Of a stretch of 64,000 nucleotides of DNA, positions 1 to 10,831 are shown piece after piece. The position numbers were made by a program, and so were the translations under genes. Numbering within the stretch: position 1 is the stretch's first letter; every line of letters starts with the position of its first letter. This stretch comes from Amorphophallus konjac (Eukaryota > Streptophyta > Magnoliopsida > Alismatales > Araceae): positions 329,909,829-329,973,828 of the forward strand of contig CM040125.1 in the NCBI GenBank assembly GCA_022559845.1, given 5' to 3'. The notes beneath the pieces were generated by a model. The model was not told where the DNA came from, did not search any database, and worked only from the letters and a program-made list of their open reading frames with translations.

Positions 1-2364
1 ACCGTTTCCGTCTGCCTTTCCGCTATAGCTTTGCTGCTGCCACTCCATATGAGACGAGTCTGGACGACCGCGATGGGCACATTTGCACCTTTCTTTTGGC
101 CTGGAAGAGTGGATTCCGGCTTCCTTTCGATCCTTACGTACTGCAGCTTCTTACTTTTTTCCGGTTGGCGCCTATCCAGTTGGTGGCCAACTCCTATCTT
201 CTTCTTTCTGCCTTTGGGATCTTGTGCCATCAACGCGGCATCTTCCCGTCTCTGGACCTTTTCCACTTCTTCTTCGAGCTGAAGGCGCATCCATCGGCTG
301 GGAAAGGTTTTTACTTCATCCAGGCGCGAAAGAACAAGAGCTGCATCTCGCTCGCGGCGAAGGATTCTTCGCACAAGGGGTGGAAGACTCAATTCTTCTG
401 GGTGAAGGCGGTGGCGACGGACGAGATCTGGAGATGTCGGACCTCGCCCAATTTTCACCCAAATCTGCCCCCTCGCCAGGAGGAGTTCCCTCCCCACGTG
501 GAGCAGCAGGCTGCCCGTCTGCTGGAGAACCGCCAATCGACCGAGGAGCTGGTGACGCCGGAGAACATCGAACGGTGTCTTCTCTCGCGGTTGACGTCGT
601 CAGGTACGGCTCTTGAGGCTCTTCTTCTGGGGTGGTAACTCTTTTTCCTACTCCTGACCGGGGCTTCTTCTTGTTGCAGATGTGAGGCGGGAGCCTCTGG
701 AGGAGGCGGCCGAGGTTATCGATCTGGGAGAAGACTCGGCAGCCGACGAACCTGATGTCTCGGCGGGTCGCGCTCATGCCCGAGATAAGGGCAAGGGGGC
801 GGCCCCCGAGGGGACTTCTCGATCGACCGGCCTGAAGCGCAAGAATCCCCTGGTGGGGAAATTGCGAGAGGCCGCGAAGGCCAGGAAGAGGGCCAGGAAA
901 GCCGGTCTTCCTACCGCCGTCGGGGGCGACTCTGGCTCGGCGGTGCTCCCCTCTCGGGGGCAGGATGGGGCCGACCCTTCTGGGCTGGCTCTCCCATCTG
1001 TCGAGCGAGAGGGGGCCGAGGAGACCAGGGGCCCCGCAGAGGGAGGTGATGGGTCGGCTCTCCCCTCTGTAGGGACAGAAGGGGCCGATGCCGGCGTGGC
1101 CGGCGCTGGGACCGAGAGTTCGGTCAGAGCAGATGGGGGTGTGCCCGCGGGGGCGTCGCAACCCCAAGTGCCGGCAGTTTCTGGTGCCGTTAATCCCGCG
1201 GCGCCGGTCGAGGGTGGGGGTTCGCCCGGGGAGGCGTTACAACCCCAACCGACCGTGGTGCGCGGGGCGGTTAGTTTCGCCGCTACAACAGGGCCTTCTG
1301 GCGGGGTGCCCGGGGTGGAGCGGTCCCCTTTGCTGGAAACTCTGGTCAGGCTTGGTGTCTCGGGTGATCTGTACCGGATCTGCCGGTCGATCACCGATAG
1401 GACGAGGGGAGGAGAAAAGCGCAGCGCTCCTGCCGGGGTCCTTGACATCCTTATGGAGGGCGGCCTGGTTATAGCTCAGACAGCGGCCGTGATGGCAGAG
1501 GCGCACGCCTGGACGGAGGTGGAGCGGTCGAAGCTCGCCTGGACCCTTGGTGGATGCGAGGGGAAACTAGCTCGGCTCGAGGGGGAGCACGAGGGGCTTC
1601 GGCGGGAGTTCCTCACATTCAGGGAGTTGGCGCGGTCGAGCCGACGGGAAGCCGAGGTGCTGGTCGAGCAGCTGACAAGGGCCCAAGAATCACTCGAGAG
1701 GAAGAGCAAACGTCTAGAAGACGAGCGTCAACGTCACATCGAGCTGGATAGCCTCTGGGAACTTGAGCGCAGCGAGCTGCAGGATCGGGCGGAGGACGCG
1801 GAGTGCCTTCGCGCCGAGGCCGAGGCGGACCGAGCCCGGGCGGAGGGTCGGATGACCGAGACCGAGCGGAGGATGACCGAGCTGGAGGAGCATCTGGCGA
1901 GGGCGGAAGAGCGTGCGGCCGAGGCGGAGCGGGATCGGGACGGGCAGGTCGAGGCGGAGGCGATCGAGCGCTATAAAGGCTCGGAAGCTTACTCGGCTGA
2001 CCTGATCGCAGCCGCCCTACCCTACTACGAGGTAGCGCTCTGCCGGGGTGCTCGAAAGGGGTTCAGGCAGGGCTATCGCCGGGCGATGAACAATGCTAAC
2101 GAGCACCTGGCCGGAGGTGATTTTCCTTATGGCCAGCGTTATGACTCGGACGAGTCAGATTCCAGCTCCTCATCTTCGGCCGGGGAAGCACCGGAGGAGT
2201 CGCCCCCTGCGGGGTCACCAGCTCCGGAGGCCTCGGGAGTGCTCGCGACAGGGACAGTTCTCGCACAGGCGAGGTCAGTGTCCGGGCCGGCCGTCGCCGA
2301 GGGTACCGGGGGTGACGCGTCCCCTACTGTGGTTCCCGAGCTTCAAAGTGGGCCCGAGGCCTGA
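1..2364 (+). CDS. Antisense additional ORF (aORF) of the Tat element, two exons, gypsy-type transposon (Transposase_28-like) domain; 5' partial
   Basis: Runs opposite to gag-pol. Exon 1 (bases 3-603) is open from the window edge. It contains a block with SGFRLPFDPYVLQLL, then FFRLAPIQLVANSY and GWKTQFFWVKA, which matches the plant family called putative gypsy-type transposon (Transposase_28). Exon 2 (680-2364) first gives an Ala/Gly/Pro/Glu-rich low-complexity stretch. A long charged coiled coil rich in E, R and A follows at roughly residues 270-420 of exon 2, then an acidic serine-rich tail. The exons join in frame across a 76-base intron. At least about 760 residues are encoded with no internal stop, in contrast to the broken gag-pol. 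The function of this family is unknown; structural and coiled-coil roles have been suggested only by composition. The start codon lies outside the window. Confidence 0.7.
604..679 (+). other. Predicted spliceosomal intron in the antisense ORF
   Basis: The donor is CAG|GTACGG at 601-609 and the acceptor is TTGTTGCAG|AT ending at 679. The 76-base length is typical of a short plant intron and the segment is T-rich before the acceptor. Exon 1 ends with one base of a codon and exon 2 supplies two, so the frame continues into the long exon-2 ORF. Without splicing, the exon-1 frame stops at 636-638. This is a prediction from signals and frame only. Confidence 0.65.
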
Positions 2365-2436
2365 TGTATTTTGTTTTATTTTGCCCCTTCCTCTTTTTGT
2401 TCGTCTTCCTAGTTGTAAGAGGCTTTTATGGGAGGC

Positions 2437-2442
2437 AATAAA
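2437..2442 (+). terminator. Possible polyadenylation signal for the antisense ORF
   Basis: AATAAA lies 73 bases past the stop codon of the antisense ORF, after a T-rich stretch (2366-2405). The position suits a plant near-upstream element. No cleavage site can be fixed from sequence alone. Confidence 0.4.
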
Positions 2443-2712
2443 TAACTTACTTTATTTGATCGCTATCTTTGCTGTGATTCGGTTGGCGTATCGGGGCAGT
2501 TGGAAAGTATCGATATTTTTTGCGCCGTTTTCGCACGTCGATTCGGGAGACTTCTGGCGGGCGTCCTTCCGTATTACCATGCTTTGAAAGTCGAGGTGTT
2601 TCGCGAATCCCGCTAGGGCGGGGGGCAAGGATTTTGAGGTGACCTTCCCAGGGAGGTCCTGTAGCGTGTTTTCGAGGGGGGAGTCATTTAAGGCGCGTGG
2701 CCTCCCCTGGCC

Positions 2713-2720
2713 TATAAAAA
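2713..2720 (+). promoter_or_regulatory. TATA box on the plus strand inside the Tat element
   Basis: TATAAAAA is preceded by a GC-rich segment. It is followed 25-35 bases later by a CT-rich patch and TTAACA (about 2740-2752), the usual look of a plant core promoter. It points away from the antisense ORF and toward the remnant starting at 2823, so it is not the promoter of the ORF at 1-2364. Confidence 0.4.
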
Positions 2721-2822
2721 GGACCGAAGGGTGCTCCTTCTCTCTTAACACTTAGGACTCTCGCCGGCGGTCTGCTCTTATTCCCTCATCTTCACTTTGC
2801 GTTGCACCGCCACGATCGGAGC

Positions 2823-3507
2823 ATGGAGGACCCTTCAGAAGGTGATGCTGCAGACGACGGGGAGCGGCCGGTTCCAGCTGTCCTGGAATATCGGTCGGGT
2901 CCCACGGTCGCCGCGCGTGCATGAGACGGGTCCGACGGTCGCCGCGCGGATCGGGAGAGGGCTTCGACGTGCGGGGGCACGCCATTTGCCTCTTCTTGGC
3001 TCCGGCGAGGCTTCCGGGCGGACGCCGAGATGGAGGGTGGACGGGGGAGTTAGGGATGCCGGCCGCCATTCCCCTCCGTGGGAGGGGAGGAGGCGGCTCC
3101 AGTCCCTTCCTTACCCCCGTCCGCTGCCTCTTTCTCTCTCTTTTGTTCTTCATTTCTTTCACTCTTCGGGGGCTGCTTACTTTCTGTTCGCCTCCAAAGA
3201 GTTGGCAGTTTGGAAGAAACGGGACCGTCGCGGCGTGCCCTTTTTCCAGGTTGTTGCCAACTTGGACGGTAGCCTTCCTTGCGTGAAAGGTGGCCTTCTC
3301 CTTGCCGTCCCTCTGTCACCTTTGTCACGGACCACCCGAGCCAACTGGGTCGACCATCTCTTGTCCGAGCCAGTTTCTACGCGAGGCAGAGTCAGTGGCT
3401 GGATGCGAGAAGGTCAAGACCGGGTCGACCGGGCGATGGTCGTTTGCTGCGGTGCCAGATGGATTTTCGCTTTTTGTTATGTAATGTATTGGCAGTTGCC
3501 TTTCTGA
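2823..3507 (+). pseudogene. Possible remnant of a second antisense ORF (5' part)
   Basis: About 100 bases after the TATA box an ATG (2823) opens a 33-codon acidic reading frame beginning MEDPSEGDAADDGE and ending at TGA 2922. Other plus frames then stay open to 3507 and include YFLFASKE..VWKK..PFFQVVANL. This resembles in order and spacing the YF-R..GWK..FF.V part of exon 1 of the gene at 1-2364. The DNA around 2920-3020 (ATGAGACGGGTC, then GGCACGCCATTTGCC and GGCTTCC) also echoes bases 48-125. I infer a decayed copy of the same gene family. The similarity is weak and was judged by eye only; the stretch could instead be non-coding. Confidence 0.3.
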
Positions 3508-3578
3508 TGTACCAACAGTTATCTTGAATGAATGCGAAAGATAGGGGGTTTACTTTACCCAATTTGTTGATACAGTAT

Positions 3579-6500
3579 TCAGAAATAAAATCTGCGTAGT
3601 GTGGTTGCGTTCCATGTCCGGGGAATGGGTTCCCCTTCCATTGTGGCTAACCTGTACGCACCTTTCCCGAGCGTCTCGATCACTCGGTAGGGGCCTTCCC
3701 AATTGGGGGATAGCTTGCCCGCCGCCTCTAGTGGTCGAGAGGCTTCTGCCTTCCTGAGGACGAAGTCCCCTGGTCGGAATTGTCTGCCTGGCGTTGTAGT
3801 ACCGAGTGAGGCGGCGCTGGTACTCCGTAGCTCGGACGTTCGCGATCTCTCGGAGTTCATCTGCCAGGTCGAGGTTCTCGAGCAGCTTCTGCTCGTTTGC
3901 CTCGGGCAAAAAGCTGATCACTCGGAGAGACGGATTGGCGATCTCCAATGGAACGACGGCTTCGGTGCCATATACCAGTTGAAAAGGGGTCTCACCGGTT
4001 GCCGTTCTGGGGGTCGTTCGGTGCGACCATAGTATGCTAGGCAGTTCCTCGAGCCAGCTACCCTTAGCCTTGCTGAGTCTGGTTTTTATGCCATTCAAGA
4101 TGGTCTTGTTGGCATTTTCAACCAGCCCGTTGGCCTGAGGGTGGGCGACCGAAGTGAAGTGGTTGCGGATATTTAGGTCGGCACATCTATCTCGGAAGTA
4201 CCGAGAGTCGAATTGCCGCCCGTTATCGCTCACTATCACTCGGGGGATGCCGAAGCGACAAATGATCGATTTCCATACGAAACCCCAGACGACTGTCTCG
4301 GTGATCCTCGCTGTTGCTTCAGCCTCGATCCATTTGGTGAAGTAGTCGATGGCGACGATGATGAACTTCTTCTGGGATTGAGCTGTTGGGAATGGCCCAA
4401 GGATGTCGATCCCCCACCGAGCGAAAGGGTAGGGCTCGGAAAGGGTGACAAGTTCCGTGGCCGACTGGTGGACCAAATGGTCGAACCGCTGGCAACGGTC
4501 GCAATGTTGTACGTAAGCCGTGCAGTCGCGCTGGAGGGTCGGCCACCAGTATCCTTGCCTTAGCAGGATTCTGGCCAGCGACCGACCTCCTGAATGTGCT
4601 CCGCACAGGCCTTGATGAATCTCCTCAATAGCTTGGCTCGCTTCGTCGGGGCCGAGGCATTTCAGAAGGGGCCCGGAGAACGATCTTCGGTAGAGGGCGT
4701 TGTCGAGGATGACGAAGCGCCGAGCTTGGTACTTCATCCGGCGGGCTTCTCGAGAGTCGGAGGGTTCCTGGGAGTCTCGTAGCCAGGATAGGTAGGGGGA
4801 GCGCCAGTCGTCGGGAGTGGCCGAGTCAATGGCGAGGAGCTCCGAGTCTATGCTCGGGCGCTCTAGCTCTTCTAGGAGGACCGATCGTGTACCTTCCGGG
4901 TCTAGGGAGGAGGCCAGTCGGGAGAGGGCGTCCGCCCGAGAGTTTTGCTCCCGAGCTATTCGGACTACCTCGAACTCCTCGAACTGCTGGGCCAGGCTCC
5001 GGACCAACTATAGGTATTTGATCATAGGTGCCTCCCGAGCTTCATACTCGCCACTGACCTGGCTTGCGACCAGCTGGGAGTCGGTGTGGATCCTGACTCG
5101 CTCAGCCCCCAACCGTCGGACCATGCGGGCCCCCGAGATAAGGGTCTCGTACTCAGAAGCATTGTTGGACGCCGGAAAGTTGAACTTTAAGGCGTACTGT
5201 AACTCTATTCCTTCGGGGGACCTTAGGAGGATCCCTGCGCCGCTGCCAACCGAGTTGGACGATCCATCGATGAACAACTCCCAGGTTGGCCCGGTTGTTG
5301 TCGGAGGCCTGTCCTCGACCGGAACGGTGCTCTCGGCGATGAAGTCGGCGAGCGCTTGCCCCTTGATAGCTGATCGTGGCCGATACGAGATGTCGTATGC
5401 CCCGAGCATGATGGCCCATTTGACAAGTCACCCCGAGGCCTCGGGGTGGGCCAGAATCTTCTTCAGTGGCTCGCCGGTTAGCACGGTGATGGGATGCCCC
5501 TGAAAGTAGGGTAGGAGGCGCTTTGCGGAGGTAACCAACGCTAGCACGAGTTTCTCGGTTGCGGGATACCTCCGCTCGGCCTCGCCAAGCACCTTGCTGG
5601 TGTAGTAGATCGGCCTCTCGACTCCCGAGTCATTTCTGACTAGGACCGAGCTGACCGTTGATGGCGTCGCCGAGAGATAGAGCAGCAAAACCTCGCCCGC
5701 AACGGGCTTGGAAAGCACCGGGGGTGAAGCTAGGAGCTCTTTGAGCTCGGCGAACGCTGTCTGGCATTCCCCGTCCCATGCGAATGTAGCAGACGCTATT
5801 TTAGGCCCCCTCATTAGCTTGAAGAAGGGCAAGCATCGTTCGGCCGCACGGGACAGGAAACGACTGAGAGCGGCGACACGCCCCGTCAGACGCTGGACGT
5901 CTTTAATGCACGTGGGCGGGCGCATGTCCAGGATGGCCTGGACCTTGTCAGGGTTGGCTTCGATCCCCCGCTGAGTGACCAGGAAACCCAGGAACTTCCC
6001 GGATCTTACTCCAAAGGCACACTTGGCAGGGTTGAGCTTCATGCTGTACTTCATGAGGGTGCCGAAAGTCTCGGTCAGGTCGGTGAGGTGATCGTGAGCC
6101 CTCGGGGTCTTGACGAGCATGTCGTCGATGTAAGCTTCGACGTTCCGACCTAACTGTCCCTCGAACATATGGTTGACCAGTCGCTGGTATGTGGCTCCAG
6201 CATTCTTCAATCCGAAAGGCATCCGGGTGTAGCAGTACACGCCGTAGTCGGTGATGAAGGCGGTCTTCTCGACATCTTCAGGGTTCATTCGGATCTGATG
6301 ATAACCCGAATAGGCATCCAGGAGACTGAGTATCTCGTTGCCCGAGGTTGAGTCAACCAGTTGGTCGATGCTCGGTAGCGGATAGCAGTCCTTGGGGGTG
6401 GCCTTGTTCAGATCGGTGAAGTCTACGCACATTCGCCACTTGCCGGTGGTTTTCGGCACCAGGACGACGTTGGCTAGCCACGTTGGGTACATGACCGGTC

Positions 6501-7569
6501 TGAAAAGACCAGTCTCTTGTCCCTTGGTGACCTGCGCCTTGATGATCGCCTGTTTCTCGGGCGCATGCTTCCTCCTCCGCTGCTGTACGGGTCTCACGGT
6601 GGCATCGAGGTTAAGCTTGTGCATCACAGTTTCCTCTGGTATACCAGGGAGTTGATCGTCGGACCAAGCGAAGACCCGGACGTACCCAGAAAGAAACTCC
6701 TTGTATTGCTGCTGTTCCTTCGGTGGTAGGTCGGAACCGATCCTCACTCCAAGGGTCGGGTCGTCGTTCAGGAATACTGTTAATAATTCGCCACCGGGCT
6801 CGGCGGTCACGGTTTTTCCTTCGACTCCCCTGGGGCCCTTATCCTTCCCGTCTGGCCTTGAGGCTTCCACCGAGATATTGTAGCACCTTCTAGCCATGGC
6901 CTGGTTACTTCGGACTTCCCCCAACCCGTTTTTGGTGGGAAACTTCATTTTTTGGTGATAGGTAGATGGTACGGCCTTTATTCGGCTGAGAATTTTTTGG
7001 CCGAAAATGGCGTTGTACGCTATCATACCTTTAATCACTATGAAGTCCACTATGACCGTAATGGTTTTGGGTGGGGTGCCGATAGTGACCGGCAGGCTTA
7101 GGGCTCCCTCGGGGTAGGTGGCCAGGCCATTAAACCCGCACAGGGGTGTTCGGATCGGGCGGAGCTTGGATGGGTCTTCCCCCATCTTGAGAAAACAGTC
7201 ATAAGATAATACATCGGGGGCGCTCCCATTATCAACCAAAATCCTGTCTACATTGCAGTGATTTATCGTGGCCGAGATAACGAGGGCATCGTCATGCGGG
7301 GTGCTCAGCCCTTCCAGGTCTTGGTTGGAGAAGACTATGACCTGGGGCTCCATTGGCGGGCCTTTGGGGGGCTCTAAGGCTCGGCTGGCCCGCTCGGCAT
7401 GACGTTTCCTTCCTCGGCTGGTGTCGCCTCCCGATGCCGCTCCTCCAGAGATGACGTTGATGTGGACCCCTCGGGGGGCGTTGTCGATCTCCTCTGCGGC
7501 GTCTCGGTCTTCTTTGTGCCCGGTTGTGAACCGGGCTAGATGCCCCAGACGGATGAGGCGCTCGATCTC
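3579..7569 (-). pseudogene. pol: Tat-lineage pol (protease, RT, RNase H, second RNase H, integrase), broken
   Basis: In minus-strand order: a retropepsin-like protease with the atypical active site DNGSA (7219-7233); reverse transcriptase with FTDLNKATPKDCYPLP, PFGLKNAGATYQ and the catalytic YIDD (6121-6132); a degraded pol RNase H; then a second RNase H with FIDGSSN, ASEYE and HTDSQL (5409-5008), the archaeal/plant-type domain typical of Tat. Integrase follows with the HHCC zinc region, DILGPF, SDNGRQF and the ANGLVENAN glutamate segment (5007 to about 3900). Breaks: TGA at 5428-5430, TAG at 5008-5010 and a frameshift near 3785. After the frameshift the C-terminal segment (GDFVLRKAE, NWEGPYRV) continues in another frame to a stop at 3579. 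The copy is dead; the family assignment is firm. Confidence 0.88.
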
Positions 7570-8990
7570 GTCTTGGAGCTGATGGCAATCTCCGGTGTGG
7601 TGCCCGTGGTTGCCGTGGAACAGGCAATGCCTGTCCCGCTTGCGGTTCTTCGACCTCATCGGCTCGGGCTGGCGGAGAAGTCCCGAGTCTTTGATGTCTT
7701 CGTAGATCTCGTAGATTCGGTCAAGGGGGTATACTGCTCGTACTTTCTCTTGCGCTCTCCTTCTCGATCGCGCTTCTTACTCGAGCCAGGATTTGGCTCG
7801 GAGGTCCGCTTTTTGTCCCCCTCCCGACCCGAGCCGGTTGTGTCTCGGCAGGCGCTGAGTACTTCTTCACACTCGGCATGGCGCAGTGCCAGAGTCACTA
7901 GCTCGGCAAGGGTCGAGGGAGGGTGGAGGACAAGCTCACGGTGGAGATTCTCATCCCGGGTGCCCCCGGTCAGTGCGGTTGTGACTGAGGCCACATCCAG
8001 GCGGGGGATCCTAAGGGCTTCCGATTTAAATCGGTGGACGTAAGTCCGGAGTCTCTCCCCTTGCGCCTGTTTGAGAGCCAGGAGCCCCGCTACTGACCTT
8101 GGGGGGGCGCTACCGGCGAAGCTCTACTTGAAAATTCACCCGAATTGCCTGAAGTCTCGGATGGACCCCGGGGCAAGGGCTCGGAACCATGCCTGAGCGC
8201 CCTGGACCAGGGTGGCCGCGAAGGCTCGGCACTTGATGGGATCCGGCGTTCCATGCAGGGTCACCAGGGCGTCGAAGCTGTCGTAGTGGTCGGCTGGGTC
8301 GCCCTGGCCGTCGTAGAGCTTGAAGGTTGGGATGGAGGCTCTAGGAGAGACCTCTGCCTTCAAGATGTACTCGGAGAAAGGGGATTTCTCCTCGTCCTCC
8401 AGGAAAGAGGTCTTCTGCAGGGCGCGGAGAGCGCGCTCTTGCTCTGCGAACCGTCTTTCAAAATCTCGTAGCCGGAGGGACAGTTCCGGCTGTGGCCGCG
8501 CCGTGGGGCTGGGGGGGGCGTCGTGGCGATCTCCCGGAGCACTGGTGCCCGGGCGCGGCGGCCTCGCCCCCTGCTTCCCTCTCCTCGGCGTGGAGGAAGC
8601 CTCTTGCTCCGCAGGCGGAGCTTGCGAGGGTCCTCCGACGTCGTTGTGGAGGAGCTGTCGGCCGCGGAGGGTGAAGCGGCCTCCAGCGGTGTGCTGCGTT
8701 GCACTCCTTCGAGGGGGACTTCCTGACGGGGCGCGGGACCTCGCGTCCCGGGCCGCCTGGGCCCTCATGAGCTCCACGAGGACGTCCATCTTCTCACTGA
8801 GGGCTTGGAAGGCGTTGGCGCCACCGTCGAGGGGTGCCCCTGTCTCCGCCGGGGGTGGTGGTGGTCCGTTAGTGGGGACGCTGGCGTTGGAGGGGGGACT
8901 CTGCGAGACCCTAGGGGGGACGCCTCCCGCCGCTGCCACAGCCTTACCTGCCCCGCCGGCGGATCTCCTCCCTGAGCTTTTTCTCACCAT
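7570..8990 (-). pseudogene. gag: Tat-lineage gag, broken
   Basis: The likely start is the ATG at 8990-8988 (MVRKSSGRRSAGG), the first after the primer-binding site; the frame is open further upstream only through the leader. A Pro/Ala/Arg-rich N-terminal part is followed by the retrotransposon gag domain (FKLYDGQGDPADHYDSF, CRAFAATLVQGAQAWF). The domain is interrupted by TGA (8136-8138) and TAG (8124-8126), then continues in the same frame (LRIPRLDVASV). A frameshift lies near 7722, just after YTPLT. A single zinc knuckle of the Tat type CX2HX4HX4C (CLFHGNHGHHTGDC) follows at 7626-7585 and leads directly into the protease. This protein would form the virus-like particle core; this copy cannot. 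Confidence 0.8.
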
Positions 8991-9007
8991 CTTGACTCTT
9001 CGTGCGT

Positions 9008-9025
9008 TTCCCACAGACGGCGCCA
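9008..9025 (-). other. Primer-binding site of the Tat element
   Basis: On the minus strand the sequence TGGCGCCGTCTGTGGGAA follows the LTR end after a 2-base spacer. It begins with TGG, as expected for pairing to a tRNA CCA tail. The same start recurs in plant Gypsy elements. I do not assign the tRNA. Confidence 0.7.
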
Positions 9026-9027
9026 GA

Positions 9028-9821
9028 TGAAGAGGCGGAATCTCGCGCTGTGTCCTGAGCGGGCTGTAGATCACCAGAAGATGTTTCTGCAAGAGAAGGG
9101 AAACGTATCAGAGGGCCCAGGGGATCTCCCTGGGGGAAAACCCTCCGATGGCTAAGTCAGTAGAGCGATGGTGGAAGCGATAATGGGGGGAGGAGAGAGC
9201 TGATGCGCGAGAATCCTCTCCACCAAGGGTGAAGCGAATCGTGCTCAGGAGCTTAGGGTATGTGAATGGCTAGTTCATCTTACCATCTTCCGGAGGGTAT
9301 CCCTGGCTTAAATAGTGCGTCACCTTTTAAGAGTCCGGTGAGCTGAGGGCTTCCCGACGGGAGTTACGTCTTCAGCGGGGGCTTTCATGGCCGGATCGTG
9401 GGGGCATTATCCCCTTGGAGTTCGGCAGCTCCCATGACTCTCCCGCTGGCGGAGGACTCTGAACGGCCGCACCTGTAGATAATCAAGCGGTCTCACCGAG
9501 CTACGGGGATGCTGGCTCGTGTCCGAGCGATAGGCATGGCCCGGTGAACGTGGGGTCGGATAGGTCGGCTGGAGCCTCTTTCTCTCGGTTGGAGAGTGGG
9601 CTTTAGACCGGACCTTCCATGCGACCTGACCGTTGTCTCGGGCCCTCCTAGCCTAGAAGGCCGCCGGGGAGAGTTGGTTCCTCGAGTCTTTGTTTATTGG
9701 GCTTTTCTCCCGAAGTGGGCCCTGTGGGCTATCACTTGGGTGGGCTCGCCCGGTTGGACCTTGTAGGTCTTGTTGGGCTGCCTTTGTGGTGGGCTGCGGA
9801 AATCCCCCTCTCCATATGGCA
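9028..9821 (-). repeat. 5' LTR of the Tat element
   Basis: About 794 bp. The inner end (minus ...CTTCA, plus TGAAG at 9028) is fixed by the adjacent primer-binding site. The outer end is placed at CA 9820-9821 (minus TGCCATATGG), where sequence switches to the Copia remnant. The outer end is less certain because the partner LTR is outside the window. Confidence 0.65.
9307..9315 (-). promoter_or_regulatory. TATA-like box in the Tat 5' LTR
   Basis: The minus strand reads CTATTTAAG, inside the LTR and oriented toward gag. It is the only good TATA-like element I see in this LTR, and its position suits U3/R. Confidence 0.45.
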
Positions 9822-9823
9822 GC

Positions 9824-10225
9824 ATGATACATATTAGGAATATCCGTGAGAAACTGGAAATAGTTCATGCACAAGTTCAGATGATAGCCATCAGCTTCCA
9901 AAATGTTGTCACTGAAGACACCACCAGCTCCTCTACTTTTATGGCTGATATACACCACCAGTAGTCTTCACAATTAGACAATCTGGGTAGCATGATGCAA
10001 AACTGGTTTGTGGATATGACAACTACTGTCAAAGAACTTCATGCCTTAGTCAAGCAGAATGACCAGAAAGTGATGGCTAAGTTTGCAGCACTCGAAACTA
10101 AAGTTGAAAGAATTCCATATCCAAGGGCTATACCTCTAAGGGGCAATTCTAGCAGCACTCCACCCAGAGGAAGGGGAAGCTCCAAAGGTACCAGTTTTTG
10201 CCAAACAAGTCCTGCTGATGTCTAA
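9824..10225 (+). pseudogene. C-terminal part of a coiled-coil ORF in Copia C (3' internal region)
   Basis: One plus frame reads IRNIREKLEIVHAQVQMIAI..., is broken by TAG at 9962-9964, and resumes as MMQNWFVDMTTTVKELHAL...KVMAKFAALETKVERI. It then gives a Ser/Gly/Arg-rich tail ending at 10225. Heptad-like hydrophobic spacing suggests a coiled coil. Sireviruses often carry an envelope-like or coiled-coil ORF between pol and the 3' LTR, and position and composition match that. There is no membrane segment here, so function is not assigned. The N-terminus is lost at the Tat boundary. Confidence 0.45.
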
Positions 10226-10692
10226 GGGTCCTCCAATTGTTTTTGATAATGACAAAGGGGGAGAATTTTTGGTCATGTATGACAGTTCATAGTTGATAGT
10301 CTGGTGGGACAGATACTGATATGCTGATATGTTTCTGATGTTTGGACAGATGCTGATGCTGAGCAGACACTGATATGCTGATATGTTTCTGATGTTTATG
10401 TTGTAAAAATGCTCTGAATGAGATTCTTTTGTCTATTAAGATAATCAATCAAAAATCAGTTTGTTTTTCTTACTATACACAGAAATGTCATTACTGCATA
10501 TTGCATATTTGTGTTGAATGCATATTTGTGTTGAATGTTACTATTGCTATGCATGTAAGTGAATAAATTCTATGAATGATGATTAACAACTTGCGATCTC
10601 ACCTGCTTGAGTGTTTAGAATTGAATGAGAGTGTGAAGAATGATTATTTAATTCATTGACTATTTTGATCATACATGACTCATAGTTGTCAT

Positions 10693-10710
10693 CATCAAAA
10701 AGGGGGAGAG
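10693..10710 (+). other. Polypurine tract of Copia C
   Basis: CATCAAAAAGGGGGAGAG directly precedes the LTR start TGTTGGAACCC. A similar tract (GACAAAGGGGGAGAA, about 10251-10265) lies 440 bases upstream. Multiple polypurine tracts are a known trait of Sireviruses. Confidence 0.8.
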
Positions 10711-10767
10711 TGTTGGAACCCTGGTTTTGAGAATGGCATTTTATGAATCATGTTAAGAATGGAATGC

Positions 10768-10794
10768 ATATATATATATATATATATATATATA
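10768..10794. repeat. (AT)n microsatellite
   Basis: 27 bases of uninterrupted AT dinucleotide just inside the Copia C LTR. Confidence 0.95.
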
Positions 10795-10831
10795 CCTCAT
10801 TCATAACTCATCTGTGTCAGTCAGCACCCAA

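Larger units (their letters stand above)
1..9821 (-). mobile_element. Ty3/Gypsy LTR retrotransposon, Tat lineage, cut by left window edge
   Basis: Read on the minus strand the order is 5' LTR (9821-9028), primer site, gag, protease, reverse transcriptase, RNase H, a second archaeal/plant-type RNase H, integrase, then a gene in the opposite direction (1-2364). The extra RNase H after pol RNase H and the antisense ORF between pol and the 3' LTR are traits of the plant Tat lineage. The 3' LTR would lie left of base 1. The element is visibly richer in G+C than the DNA to its right. Gag-pol has at least four in-frame stops and two frameshifts, so this copy cannot make its own proteins. The outer boundary at 9821 is inferred from a TG..CA end and the switch to Copia sequence, because the second LTR is not in view. 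Confidence 0.85.

Noticed and set aside
316..1448. Minus-strand open frames of 283 and 224 codons opposite the antisense gene
   Set aside because: GC-rich shadow frames of the plus-strand gene; no domain match, low complexity.
2365..3540. Possible 3' LTR of the Tat element
   Set aside because: It shares no stretch with the 5' LTR at 9028-9821 and has no matching ends.
8320..9030. 236-codon plus-strand ORF opposite Tat gag
   Set aside because: Shadow of the GC-rich gag frame and runs over the primer-binding site.
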